Of a stretch of DNA of 15,875 bases, positions 7,058 to 13,797 are shown piece by piece; position 1 is the first letter of the stretch, and every line of letters starts with the position of its first letter. The translations under genes were made by a program, and so were the position numbers. This DNA is from Bacilli bacterium (GTDB taxonomy: Bacteria > Bacillota_I > Bacilli_A > RF39 > UBA660), in contig CAAFVA010000066.1 in the NCBI GenBank assembly GCA_900766325.1, positions 1 through 15,875 on the forward strand, given 5' to 3'. The notes below the pieces were generated by a model, which did no database searches, was not told where the DNA came from, and was given only the letters and a program-made list of their open reading frames with translations.

Positions 7058-7687
7058 ATGAAACGTTTGTTCAGTAAAATTAGTGTAAACGAAAGAGGAA
7101 AATTATTACGGTTATTAGAAACAAACATACTTAGTTTTAAAAAAAACACAACCATATTATCAAGCGTAAAAGATAACGTAATAGGTATAATTTTAGAAGG
7201 ATACGCACAAATTATAAGAACTGATTACAATGGTAATAGAACAATCATTGAAGAACTAGACGAAGAATCAATCTTTGGAACCGTAATTTCCTCTTTAAAT
7301 AACGATGAGTATGAAATCGTAACAAAAATTGATACAAAAGTACTAATAATTGATTACCATAGTATTTTAAACTATGAAAACACAAATTATAAGTATTATA
7401 ATCAGTTTATTAAAAACCTACTTGAAATAACAACTAACATAATAGAAGAGAAAAACGAAAGAATACAAATATTAACCAAAAAGACCATAAGGGATAAACT
7501 CTTGGAATATTTTAACATCTACTCTAAAAAACACGCCACAAGAATTATTTACATGCCATTTAGTTATACCGATTTAGCTGACTATATAGCAGCGGATAGA
7601 AGTGCTATGTCAAGGGAATTAAGTTATTTAAAAGAAGAAGGTTTTATCGAAACAAAAGGAAGAAAAATCACCCTGCTTTATAGGTGA
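7058..7687 (+). CDS. Crp/Fnr-family transcriptional regulator
   Basis: A 209-residue DNA-binding regulator with an N-terminal cyclic-nucleotide-binding-fold sensor domain (about 15-100, with LEGYAQIIRTDYNGN forming the central beta hairpin), a long dimerisation helix (about 110-140) and a C-terminal winged helix-turn-helix (169-195, recognition helix DRSAMSREL). The protein has no cysteine, so it cannot hold an Fnr-type iron-sulfur cluster through Cys ligands; the canonical cAMP-pocket Arg-Ser pair is also not evident, and the signal is unknown. It is divergent from nrdDG-dut and shares the operator with it, so control of anaerobic nucleotide reduction plus autoregulation is the simplest inferred role. 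An RBS (GAGGTG) precedes ATG 7058. Its stop codon overlaps the convergent downstream gene by 10 bases. Confidence 0.88.
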   Translation: MKRLFSKISVNERGKLLRLLETNILSFKKNTTILSSVKDNVIGIILEGYAQIIRTDYNGNRTIIEELDEESIFGTVISSLNNDEYEIVTKIDTKVLIIDYHSILNYENTNYKYYNQFIKNLLEITTNIIEEKNERIQILTKKTIRDKLLEYFNIYSKKHATRIIYMPFSYTDLADYIAADRSAMSRELSYLKEEGFIETKGRKITLLYR

Positions 7688-7690
7688 TTT
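7665..7690 (-). terminator. Hairpin in convergent gene overlap, probable minus-strand terminator
   Basis: An 8-bp perfect stem (7665-7672 with 7683-7690) and 10-base loop span the stop codons of both convergent genes. On the minus strand it is followed by TTTCTTCC-type sequence, a modest U-tract; on the plus strand the tail is not T-rich. Confidence 0.45.
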
Positions 7691-8439
7691 CTACTCTTAC
7701 ATATTTGACTGATATTTTGCTCAATATCGTCTCTAAAACATTTTATTAACGGTTCGTTTTGTTTAAACATTTCTAAATCTCTTTCACAAGATTCCTTAAA
7801 CTCAGAACTAGAAGGATGACTTAATTTGCTAATCTTTGAAATAAGTTGTAAAGTCTCTATACTATCCAAATCCAAGTAAAACATGTTGGAAAGAGGATAT
7901 TCTAACTTCATTTTTCCACTCCCGTTAATAACTTCTAGCCAATTAGCACTTTTAACCCTTAATAGCAAACCTAAAGACGTATCATATACAAAATGTCTGT
8001 TTTTTTCTTTATCAATAACTAAGTTAACAGCATGCTTATATAATGTATTATTTTTTCTTGGATATGATATCTTGCTTTTTGGAATATTACTTTCATCCTT
8101 ATATTTAATATTATTATAATCCAGTATAACAACCGGCGAATAATTTTCAAACTCCCTTTTGGTAAGTAAAAACTCTAGCATGTCACTTACCGCGAAATCG
8201 TCTCCTTGACCTAAAATTATATCTTCAGCATGATAGCAACGTTCTCTTTCTATAAGATGAAAATCTTTTTTATTAGACAAAATGCCATTAAACAAAAGAT
8301 AACTATATAAATTACATAATTGTAAAGGGTCATTAATTCCTAATTCAATAGAAAGATCACTACTTTTCTGTATTATTTCATTTAAATTTCTTTCCTCCCT
8401 TAAATCATGATCATCTTCAATCATAGACATGGTAATCAT
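7678..8439 (-). CDS. Transglutaminase-like protein, catalytic Cys apparently missing
   Basis: A 253-residue soluble protein with no signal peptide or membrane segment. Part of it resembles a transglutaminase/papain-like fold: YSYLLFNGILS (45-55), GQGDDFAVSDML (77-88) at the place where homologs I recall carry G-x-G-V-C-R-x-x-S-x-x-L, and HAVNLVID...VYDTS (His136, Asp153), which fits the conserved His and Asp of the family. In that alignment the nucleophilic Cys is replaced by Asp81. Alternatives are that Cys42 or Cys68 serves as nucleophile, or that the fold assignment is wrong. A hydrophilic helical tail follows residue 195. I chose ATG 8439 (GAAAGG nine bases upstream) over the TTG three codons earlier. 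It is monocistronic with its own promoter. Physiological role unknown. Confidence 0.5.
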   Translation of the reverse strand: MITMSMIEDDHDLREERNLNEIIQKSSDLSIELGINDPLQLCNLYSYLLFNGILSNKKDFHLIERERCYHAEDIILGQGDDFAVSDMLEFLLTKREFENYSPVVILDYNNIKYKDESNIPKSKISYPRKNNTLYKHAVNLVIDKEKNRHFVYDTSLGLLLRVKSANWLEVINGSGKMKLEYPLSNMFYLDLDSIETLQLISKISKLSHPSSSEFKESCERDLEMFKQNEPLIKCFRDDIEQNISQICKSRNHL

Positions 8440-8467
8440 AATAATCAACCTTTCTAGAAGATATTAT

Positions 8468-8495
8468 GTTATATTAATTTAACACTTAAAGTAAA
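8468..8495 (-). promoter_or_regulatory. Promoter of transglutaminase-like gene
   Basis: TTTACT (8495-8490), 16-bp spacer and TATAAC (8473-8468) on the minus strand, about 30 bases before the ATG. It partly overlaps the tail of the thrS terminator. Confidence 0.5.
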
Positions 8496-8525
8496 TAAAA
8501 TCAGGATTTTAATTATCCTGATTTT
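8494..8525 (-). terminator. Terminator of thrS
   Basis: An 11-bp perfect stem (8497-8507 with 8515-8525) with a 7-base loop, followed on the minus strand by TTTTATTT. The upstream arm includes the last codons of thrS, whose stop (8509-8511) lies in the loop. Confidence 0.8.
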
Positions 8526-10263
8526 TGCTTTTTTTGTCTTTTATTTCATTTAAAAGTAATTCTACAAACATATCTTTATCAAGACAGTACGTTTTATTAG
8601 AACCATGTCTTCTGTAACTTATTAAGTTACCTTCTTTTTCTTTATCTCCTAATATCAATATAATAGGAATCTTCTTGGTTTGAGCATCTCTCATTTTATA
8701 AGATAGTTTTTCTTCTCTTTCATCTAACTCTACCCTAACATTTTTTTCTTTTAGAGTGTTATAAACTTCATTTGCATACTCTAAATGATAGTTATTATTA
8801 ACTGGTATAACTGTTACTTGAACAGGTGCAAGCCAAGTTGGAAAAGCTCCAGCATAATGTTCTATTAATATACCAATAAATCTTTCTATAGAACCAAATA
8901 TTACCCTGTGTAACATAACCGGTCTTTTTTTAGTTCCATCTTTATCAATATACGTTAAGTCAAATCTTTCAGGTAAGTTCATATCAAGCTGGATAGTACC
9001 ACACTGCCATACTCTACCTAATGAATCTTTTATATAAAAATCTAACTTAGGCCCGTAAAAAGCTCCATCTCCTGGATTAATCTTACAATCATGTCCTGCT
9101 TTATGACAAGCTTCCTCTAATGCCTTTTCTGACTTATCCCAAATTTTAATATCTCCTATGTATTTTTCTTCAGGTCTAGTTGACAACTCGATGTTATAAG
9201 AAAGTCCAAAAATAGCATATATCCTATCTATAAAGTTAATCAATCTTATAACTTCATCTTCTATCTGATCCTCTCTCATGAATATATGAGCATCATCTTG
9301 GGTAAATGTTCTTACTCTAAATAACCCGTTTAATGCACCAGATGCTTCGTGTCTATGAACTTGTCCTAATTCCCCTATTCTTAAAGGCAAATCTTTATAA
9401 GAATGAAGCAAATTTTTATAAACAAGCATTCCACCTGGACAATTCATTGGTTTTATTGCAAATGTTTTATCATCAATTTCTGATGTATACATATTTTCTC
9501 TATAATTATACCAATGGCCAGATAATTCCCATAACTCTTTGTTAAGCATTATTGGAGTTTTAACAAACTCATAACCTTCTTTAGTATGCTCTTCATACCA
9601 GAAATTTTCTAGTACGTTTCTTAAAATCATACCATTGTTTAGGAAGAATGGAAATCCTGGACCATACTCACTCATCATGAATAAGCCAAGTTCTTTACCT
9701 AGTTTTTTATGATCTCTTTTTTTAGCTTCTTCTAAAAATTCTAAGTATTTATTTAAATCCTCTTCATTTTCAAAACAAATACCATAGATTCTTTGAAGCA
9801 TCTTGTTTTTAGAATCACCCTTCCAGTAAGCACCAGAATGTTTTAAAAGTTTAAAGTGCTTAAGTTTCTTTACAGTATCAACGTGAGGTCCACGACAAAG
9901 GTCAGTAAAATCACCTTGCGTATAACAAGAAATAGTGGTATCTTTAGGATCCATTCTTTCTATTAAATCAATCTTGTATGTGTCATCCTTAAACATTTCA
10001 AGTGCTTCTTCTTTTGATATCTCATGCCTTACTATTCTTTTTCCATCTTTTGCAATTTTTTTCATTTCTTTTTCTATTTTAGGTAAATCTTCATCCGTTA
10101 GAGTTTTATCACCTAAATCAATGTCATAGTAAAAACCATCTTCTATAACAGGTCCTACCCAGAATTTAGCATCTGGATATAAACGTTTTACCGCTTGTGC
10201 CATTAAATGTGCACAAGAGTGATTAAGTACACTTAATTTTTCATCTTCTTTTATATTTATCAT
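8509..10263 (-). CDS. thrS: Threonyl-tRNA synthetase lacking the TGS domain
   Basis: Class II aminoacyl-tRNA synthetase that charges tRNA-Thr. It has 584 residues instead of about 640 because it begins directly in the editing (SAD) domain; the N-terminal TGS domain (about 60 residues) is absent. Editing-site residues are intact: HSCAH (His15, His19) and CRGPH (Cys123, His127). The catalytic core shows the zinc ligands Cys275 (MNCPGG), His326 (DDAHIF) and His452 (VMLHR), motif 2 RHEASGALNGLFRVRTF from 304 and motif 3 near 447-472; the anticodon-binding domain is about 480-575. The ribosome site AAGGA is 7 bases before the ATG, and the start overlaps the upstream ORF by 23 bases. TGS-less ThrRSs are known in Mollicutes, so loss is lineage-typical rather than a disruption. 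Regulation is probably by the T-box at 12431-12641 and by an internal promoter near 11342. Confidence 0.96.
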   Translation of the reverse strand: MINIKEDEKLSVLNHSCAHLMAQAVKRLYPDAKFWVGPVIEDGFYYDIDLGDKTLTDEDLPKIEKEMKKIAKDGKRIVRHEISKEEALEMFKDDTYKIDLIERMDPKDTTISCYTQGDFTDLCRGPHVDTVKKLKHFKLLKHSGAYWKGDSKNKMLQRIYGICFENEEDLNKYLEFLEEAKKRDHKKLGKELGLFMMSEYGPGFPFFLNNGMILRNVLENFWYEEHTKEGYEFVKTPIMLNKELWELSGHWYNYRENMYTSEIDDKTFAIKPMNCPGGMLVYKNLLHSYKDLPLRIGELGQVHRHEASGALNGLFRVRTFTQDDAHIFMREDQIEDEVIRLINFIDRIYAIFGLSYNIELSTRPEEKYIGDIKIWDKSEKALEEACHKAGHDCKINPGDGAFYGPKLDFYIKDSLGRVWQCGTIQLDMNLPERFDLTYIDKDGTKKRPVMLHRVIFGSIERFIGILIEHYAGAFPTWLAPVQVTVIPVNNNYHLEYANEVYNTLKEKNVRVELDEREEKLSYKMRDAQTKKIPIILILGDKEKEGNLISYRRHGSNKTYCLDKDMFVELLLNEIKDKKSKNQDN

Positions 10264-10528
10264 CTTTTATCCTTACTCTCCTTATCCGTTTTTGCTTAGC
10301 GTTATTTTTCTTTTTCTTATTTTGATAATTTATTTTAGATTCAAAATTACTATCATGGTAATATATAAAACCATGCAACATTCTATTAACTTTACCATCA
10401 TAACTAAATATTTCTTTTAGTCTAAATAAATCACTATATTGTAAATCTAGCCTTTCTACAAATAATCTTTTCTTTTCGATAGAAACATTTTCATCTCTTA
10501 AATAATCAACTAATACTTGTGTTATCAT
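10241..10528 (-). CDS. Small basic protein of unknown function, overlapping thrS
   Basis: A 95-residue protein with no family I recognise. The first 60 residues look helical and mixed in charge (MITQVLVDYLRDENVSIEKK...), and the last 30 are strongly basic (Lys/Arg-rich, including KKKKNNAKQKRIRRVRIK), suggesting nucleic-acid or ribosome contact. It ends with TGA inside thrS, 23 bases past the thrS start, so translation of the two is coupled. It occupies the position of the missing ThrRS N-terminal domain but does not look like a TGS domain. It is preceded by AAGGAA and 28 bases after the nucleotidyltransferase gene, with no terminator between. Reality as a gene is supported by the operon spacing and ribosome site; function unknown. 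Confidence 0.65.
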   Translation of the reverse strand: MITQVLVDYLRDENVSIEKKRLFVERLDLQYSDLFRLKEIFSYDGKVNRMLHGFIYYHDSNFESKINYQNKKKKNNAKQKRIRRVRIKDDKYKRR

Positions 10529-10556
10529 AAAAATTCCTTTCCCCCCCTACAAAACA

Positions 10557-11324
10557 TTAATCTAATTCGCGCTTTAGTTCAAACTTTCTTATATTGAAAC
10601 CACCAACTCTTTGATAATAATAATTTATTAACGTTTCCATATTCTTGTACATTATATTCGCTTTGTTTGGTTCAAAGCACTTGGTATACAATTTAACAAA
10701 GTTTTCATCAGCCAACTTAAATATATGACATTTTCTTCTGTATTCCTCATCTGTTAAAATTTTATGTATTTTTGTTTTTGGAAGTTTTGGAATTCCTTGA
10801 TATTCCGCATATATATCATAAATATCTGATAACACTTTATAATATATTAAATTAAATTCAGGTTCATTATTTTTTAAACATGCTTTTAACTTATCAAAAT
10901 AAGTCCATAAATTATAATTATTTAAATCAAGTTTTTTGGATGTTATAACGTTAAATGGCTTATCAACATATTCAAGAGCTATATCTTGAAGTTCCTTAAC
11001 ACCGCCATCTAAGTCATAAATTATTTTGCCATATGCAAACATAACCATAGTGTATAAACTGTTATTATTAAAATCTTTTTCCATGTTATCTAAAATATTT
11101 TTTTTAGTATTCATAAAGTATTCTATTAAATAACTATTACACTCAGTGCTTCCTCTTAAAGAATAATTACAGCCATCTTTCAAAACTAGGTAAACATCAA
11201 TGTCAGAGTATTCATTTTGGGTATTAGTTGCATAACTACCACATAAAATAGCCCCGATGACATCATCATCTTCTTCATACTTTTTCAAAAATTCCCTTAA
11301 GGCTAGTTTCCATTTTTCGATCAT
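10557..11324 (-). CDS. Nucleotidyltransferase-fold protein
   Basis: A 255-residue protein with a DNA polymerase beta-like nucleotidyltransferase domain: GSYATN at 29-34 followed by YSDIDVYLV with metal-binding Asp41 and Asp43, and a probable third carboxylate at Glu68 (LIEYF). Such proteins transfer a nucleotide from an NTP to a small molecule, protein or RNA; relatives include aminoglycoside nucleotidyltransferases and MNT-type enzymes. The C-terminal 140 residues are helical with many Tyr/Asn/Lys and match nothing I recognise, so the substrate is unknown and a resistance role should not be assumed. No HEPN partner is adjacent. It has its own promoter with a perfect -10, a GAGGTGG-type ribosome site, and a 78-bp gap from the upstream SDR gene. 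Confidence 0.8.
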   Translation of the reverse strand: MIEKWKLALREFLKKYEEDDDVIGAILCGSYATNTQNEYSDIDVYLVLKDGCNYSLRGSTECNSYLIEYFMNTKKNILDNMEKDFNNNSLYTMVMFAYGKIIYDLDGGVKELQDIALEYVDKPFNVITSKKLDLNNYNLWTYFDKLKACLKNNEPEFNLIYYKVLSDIYDIYAEYQGIPKLPKTKIHKILTDEEYRRKCHIFKLADENFVKLYTKCFEPNKANIMYKNMETLINYYYQRVGGFNIRKFELKRELD

Positions 11325-11341
11325 CTTACCACCTCGATTTT

Positions 11342-11369
11342 ATTATACAATATGCACATAAATCAGCAA
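11342..11369 (-). promoter_or_regulatory. Internal promoter before nucleotidyltransferase gene
   Basis: A perfect TATAAT (11347-11342) with TTGCTG (11369-11364) 16 bp upstream, about 18 bases before the start codon. It would also drive the small ORF and thrS, bypassing the T-box. The -35 is only a half match. Confidence 0.5.
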
Positions 11370-11402
11370 ATTCTAACAAATACTTTTTTATAAACTAATC
11401 TT

Positions 11403-12410
11403 TCAATTAATTTTTTCATGTTCTTTTAACCATTCAACAGTGTCTTTTATTGTTTCCTTCAAATCTTTATTTTTATAATCCAGCTCTTTTTTCGCTTTTT
11501 CATTTGAAAAATTTGAATTAGAAGTTAGTGTAAATAAAGAGTATCTAGTGTATAATGGGGGTTGTTTTAAAATAGAATAATAAATTTCCGACAATGGTGC
11601 GGTTAACTTTGCTAGCCACATGGGAATTACCAACTTTATTTTTTTAACACCAGCAACTTCGCTTGTTATGTCTAATAACTCCCTAATTTCCACATGCCTA
11701 TTTGATAAGATATAACATTCTCCAGTTTTTCCTTTATAACAAGCACTTATTATTCCGTTGGCAACGTTCCTAACATCTACAAAATCATATCCTCCATTTA
11801 CACAAGCTTTTAATTTTTTATTTACAAAGTCAATTATTAATTGTGTCAGGTGTGAATTTCCAAAATCATTTGGTCCTATAATTCCAGAAGGATGAACTAT
11901 ACAAGCGTTTAAACCTTTTTTCTTTACCATTTCCAAAACAAATCTTGCAGCTTCTGCTTTTGTTTTAGCATACTGACCAATAACATTATCTGGATTAAAT
12001 TTTTTTGTTTCTTTTATAACCTCATTATTTGGTTTTTCAGCTATTGCATGAACGCTACTAACGTAAATTAACTTAGCGTTTTTTTCTAACACTTTTTTTA
12101 CAACGTTTTTAGTCCCATTTACGTTGACATTATACACGTTTGGATTATATTTTGATTTTATATACACAATGGCAGCACAATGTATTACAAAGACTTTATC
12201 ATTTTTTGATGTTTCAAATATACTTTCCAAGGTTTCAATTTTAGTTACGTCACCTTCGTATATTTTACAATTTAAACCACCCAAAGACTTGGCATTATTC
12301 TTTGTTAACACTAATGCACGTATTTCATTTTCCTTATCCTTTTTTAGTTCTCTTATGATGTTGTTTCCCAAGAATCCGGCCGCTCCCGTTACGATAAATA
12401 TTTTTTTCAT
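11403..12410 (-). CDS. NAD(P)-dependent epimerase/reductase, extended SDR family
   Basis: A 335-residue extended short-chain dehydrogenase/reductase of the dihydroflavonol-reductase-like/NAD-epimerase group (COG0451 type). Visible are the Rossmann cofactor motif GAAGFLG (9-15), Asp54 in GDVT contacting adenine, the catalytic serine in YVSSVHA (118-119), the YxxxK pair Tyr147-Lys151 and the HPSGIIGP loop (173-180). The substrate cannot be told; candidates are nucleotide sugars, sterol- or flavonol-like ketones. I start at ATG 12410 with AAGGAAGGTGA just upstream; an in-frame GTG 10 codons earlier lies inside the T-box terminator and is unlikely. It is the first gene after the T-box, followed by the nucleotidyltransferase, a small ORF and thrS. 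No terminator was found after it. Confidence 0.88.
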   Translation of the reverse strand: MKKIFIVTGAAGFLGNNIIRELKKDKENEIRALVLTKNNAKSLGGLNCKIYEGDVTKIETLESIFETSKNDKVFVIHCAAIVYIKSKYNPNVYNVNVNGTKNVVKKVLEKNAKLIYVSSVHAIAEKPNNEVIKETKKFNPDNVIGQYAKTKAEAARFVLEMVKKKGLNACIVHPSGIIGPNDFGNSHLTQLIIDFVNKKLKACVNGGYDFVDVRNVANGIISACYKGKTGECYILSNRHVEIRELLDITSEVAGVKKIKLVIPMWLAKLTAPLSEIYYSILKQPPLYTRYSLFTLTSNSNFSNEKAKKELDYKNKDLKETIKDTVEWLKEHEKIN

Positions 12411-12430
12411 TTTATCACCTTCCTTTAAAG

Positions 12431-12465
12431 AAAAAAGCACATCCTTTAAAAAGGAGTGCTTTTTC
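12431..12465 (-). terminator. Regulated terminator of the T-box leader
   Basis: AAAAAGCAC-TCCTTT pairs with AAAGGA-(T)-GTGCTTTTT on the minus strand, one bulged base, ending in a T run 20 bases before the SDR start codon. Its 5' arm competes with the T-box antiterminator. Confidence 0.85.
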
Positions 12466-12641
12466 GCACGGTACCATCCTTACCTTTAACTTAATTTGAT
12501 AACGTGTTTGTTAAAACACGGGAATTCCTTTCAGATCCTGCTTAAAAGTAGTAGTTTTATAACTAGTTTATCTAATTTTCACCAGTATAGACTCTCTTTG
12601 AAACATCATTATAAAACCATGTCTTTATCAGTCGCATTTAT
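12431..12641 (-). promoter_or_regulatory. T-box riboswitch leader, probably tRNA-Thr responsive
   Basis: The minus-strand transcript shows the T-box order. Stem I is closed by GTTTTAT (12617-12611) pairing with ATAAAAC (12560-12554) and carries an AGAGAG bulge (12597-12592) and a GGTG apical element (12583-12580). A stem III hairpin is at 12520-12503 (CGTGTTT with AAACACG). The T-box proper GGATGGTACCGTGCG is at 12479-12465 with UGGU for the acceptor end (an A discriminator). A competing terminator follows. The specifier loop, on the 3' side just after ATAAAAC, contains overlapping ACU triplets; ACU at 12552-12550 followed by A fits the rule of a purine after the specifier and reads threonine. 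UAC (Tyr) and CUA (Leu) in the same loop cannot be excluded without folding, but thrS downstream favours Thr. Confidence 0.9.
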
Positions 12642-12647
12642 AACAAA

Positions 12648-12676
12648 ATAATACTACAAATAACCAAAGAAGTCAA
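12648..12676 (-). promoter_or_regulatory. Promoter of T-box / SDR / thrS operon
   Basis: TTGACT (12676-12671), exact 17-bp spacer and TATTAT (12653-12648). The predicted start near 12641 lies just before the T-box Stem I, as expected. Confidence 0.75.
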
Positions 12677-12687
12677 TTGCTATAAAA

Positions 12688-12712
12688 CAAATATCTATTT
12701 AAGCAATATTTG
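12688..12712 (-). terminator. Possible weak terminator after dnaI
   Basis: A 7-bp A/T-rich stem (12688-12694 with 12706-12712), 11-base loop and TTTTAT on the minus strand. It separates the dnaB-dnaI unit from the T-box promoter, but the stem is weak and lies about 130 bases past the dnaI stop. Confidence 0.3.
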
Positions 12713-12838
12713 AAAAACTTCAAGACTACGAAAACATTTGAGAGTGCAAAACGGCTATTCAAATTAAAATTGATAATAGTTTTAATGTAGCTTAATTATA
12801 TCGTCCACTTTACTCTACTAGTTCATAATGTGTCCAAA

Positions 12839-13765
12839 TTAATGTCTGTTATTCTTACTTATCATTTCCATATCTATGGTAAGTTGCTTTATTCTCTCTA
12901 TTATTCTTCCGGCTTTTACCCTTTCAGATTTATTATTTGTAGTAACGCTTAAATGATCTTCTAATTGTTTTAAATTTAAATTAGAAGTAATAAACGTAGG
13001 TAAATTTTCTTGCATTCGGTATTGTAAAATGGTGCCTAACACTTCATCCCTTGACCAGGCGGTTACCGCTTCTGCTCCTAAATCATCTATTAAAAGTAAC
13101 TTAGCGTATTTTACTTCGTTAAATTTATTCTTAAATTCATCAGAAGAGCTAGATGAATAACTAGCCTTTAGACTTCTTAAATACTCTGGATAATATATTA
13201 TTACGCTTTTTATTTTATCCTTAGCAAGTTCATTAAACATCGCTGCTATTAAATAAGTTTTTCCACATCCAAAGTTACCATGAAGGTAAAGACCTTTAAG
13301 GGCATTACCTTTTTTATAATTTTTTATGTAATTGGTAATCCACTTTATTACTTCAATCCTGTTTTCATCATCGGTGTAAATATCTTTCATCTTAGCTTCT
13401 TTAATTTCTTTTGGAACATCAAAAGTTGTTACTTTATTTTGGTATTCAGTTTCCTTTAAATACTTGTTTTTGTATTTACAAGCAACGTATGAAAAAGATA
13501 ATTTCCCATCCGTTAAAACGGGTAAATAACAATAACCCGTAACGTTGTTTTTACACATAAAAAGTCCTTTACATGCGATGCAATTTTTGTATTCAAGGGC
13601 AGATTCCTCTATTAAAGACGTATACTTAGCTAGTTCGTCATCACTTAGGTTTATTCCATCAGAAATCTTCTTAAATATTTCGTCTTTTCTTGCCTTTTCA
13701 TATGATAGTTTAAGTTCGTACTTTAAATCATTTTTTTTATTTAATACTTCATTAACCTTTTGCAT
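12839..13765 (-). CDS. dnaI: Helicase loader / primosomal protein DnaI
   Basis: AAA+ ATPase that loads the replicative helicase DnaC (DnaB-type) onto DNA in Bacilli. Of 308 residues, the N-terminal domain (to about 105) carries a cysteine cluster, Cys62, Cys65, Cys71, Cys79 and Cys96, matching the zinc-binding helicase-interaction domain of DnaI. The ATPase domain has Walker A GNFGCGKT (163-170), Walker B LLLIDDLG (223-230), sensor 1 TSN (260-262) and a probable arginine finger in GRIIERI (286-292). The start at ATG 13765 has GGAG eight bases upstream. Immediately before is a stronger AGGAGG that instead faces a 9-codon out-of-frame ORF (13781-13752). dnaI follows dnaB by 32 bases in the same operon, as in Bacillus. 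Confidence 0.95.
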   Translation of the reverse strand: MQKVNEVLNKKNDLKYELKLSYEKARKDEIFKKISDGINLSDDELAKYTSLIEESALEYKNCIACKGLFMCKNNVTGYCYLPVLTDGKLSFSYVACKYKNKYLKETEYQNKVTTFDVPKEIKEAKMKDIYTDDENRIEVIKWITNYIKNYKKGNALKGLYLHGNFGCGKTYLIAAMFNELAKDKIKSVIIYYPEYLRSLKASYSSSSSDEFKNKFNEVKYAKLLLIDDLGAEAVTAWSRDEVLGTILQYRMQENLPTFITSNLNLKQLEDHLSVTTNNKSERVKAGRIIERIKQLTIDMEMISKNNRH

Positions 13766-13781
13766 ATTTTTGCTCCTTCAT
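13752..13781 (-). other. Candidate 9-codon leader ORF overlapping the dnaI start
   Basis: AGGAGG (13794-13789) lies seven bases before an ATG at 13781 that opens a 9-residue ORF (MKEQKYAKG) ending in TAA, overlapping the first 14 bases of dnaI in the +1 frame. The better ribosome site belongs to the short ORF, not to dnaI. Whether it is translated is unknown. Confidence 0.3.
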
Positions 13782-13797
13782 GCGTCTACCTCCTAAT

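Noticed and set aside
10241..10263. Frameshift between the 95-residue ORF and thrS that would restore a TGS domain
   Set aside because: The ORF has no TGS-like sequence, and thrS has its own well-spaced ribosome site, so two separate genes fit better.
10557..11324. Antibiotic-resistance or toxin-antitoxin (MNT-HEPN) reading of the nucleotidyltransferase
   Set aside because: There is no adjacent HEPN gene, the protein is longer than MNT antitoxins and its C-terminal half matches no resistance enzyme I recognise.
12408..12440. N-terminal extension of the SDR protein from a GTG at 12440
   Set aside because: The GTG lies inside the T-box terminator stem, while ATG 12410 has a good ribosome site and starts exactly at the Rossmann fold.
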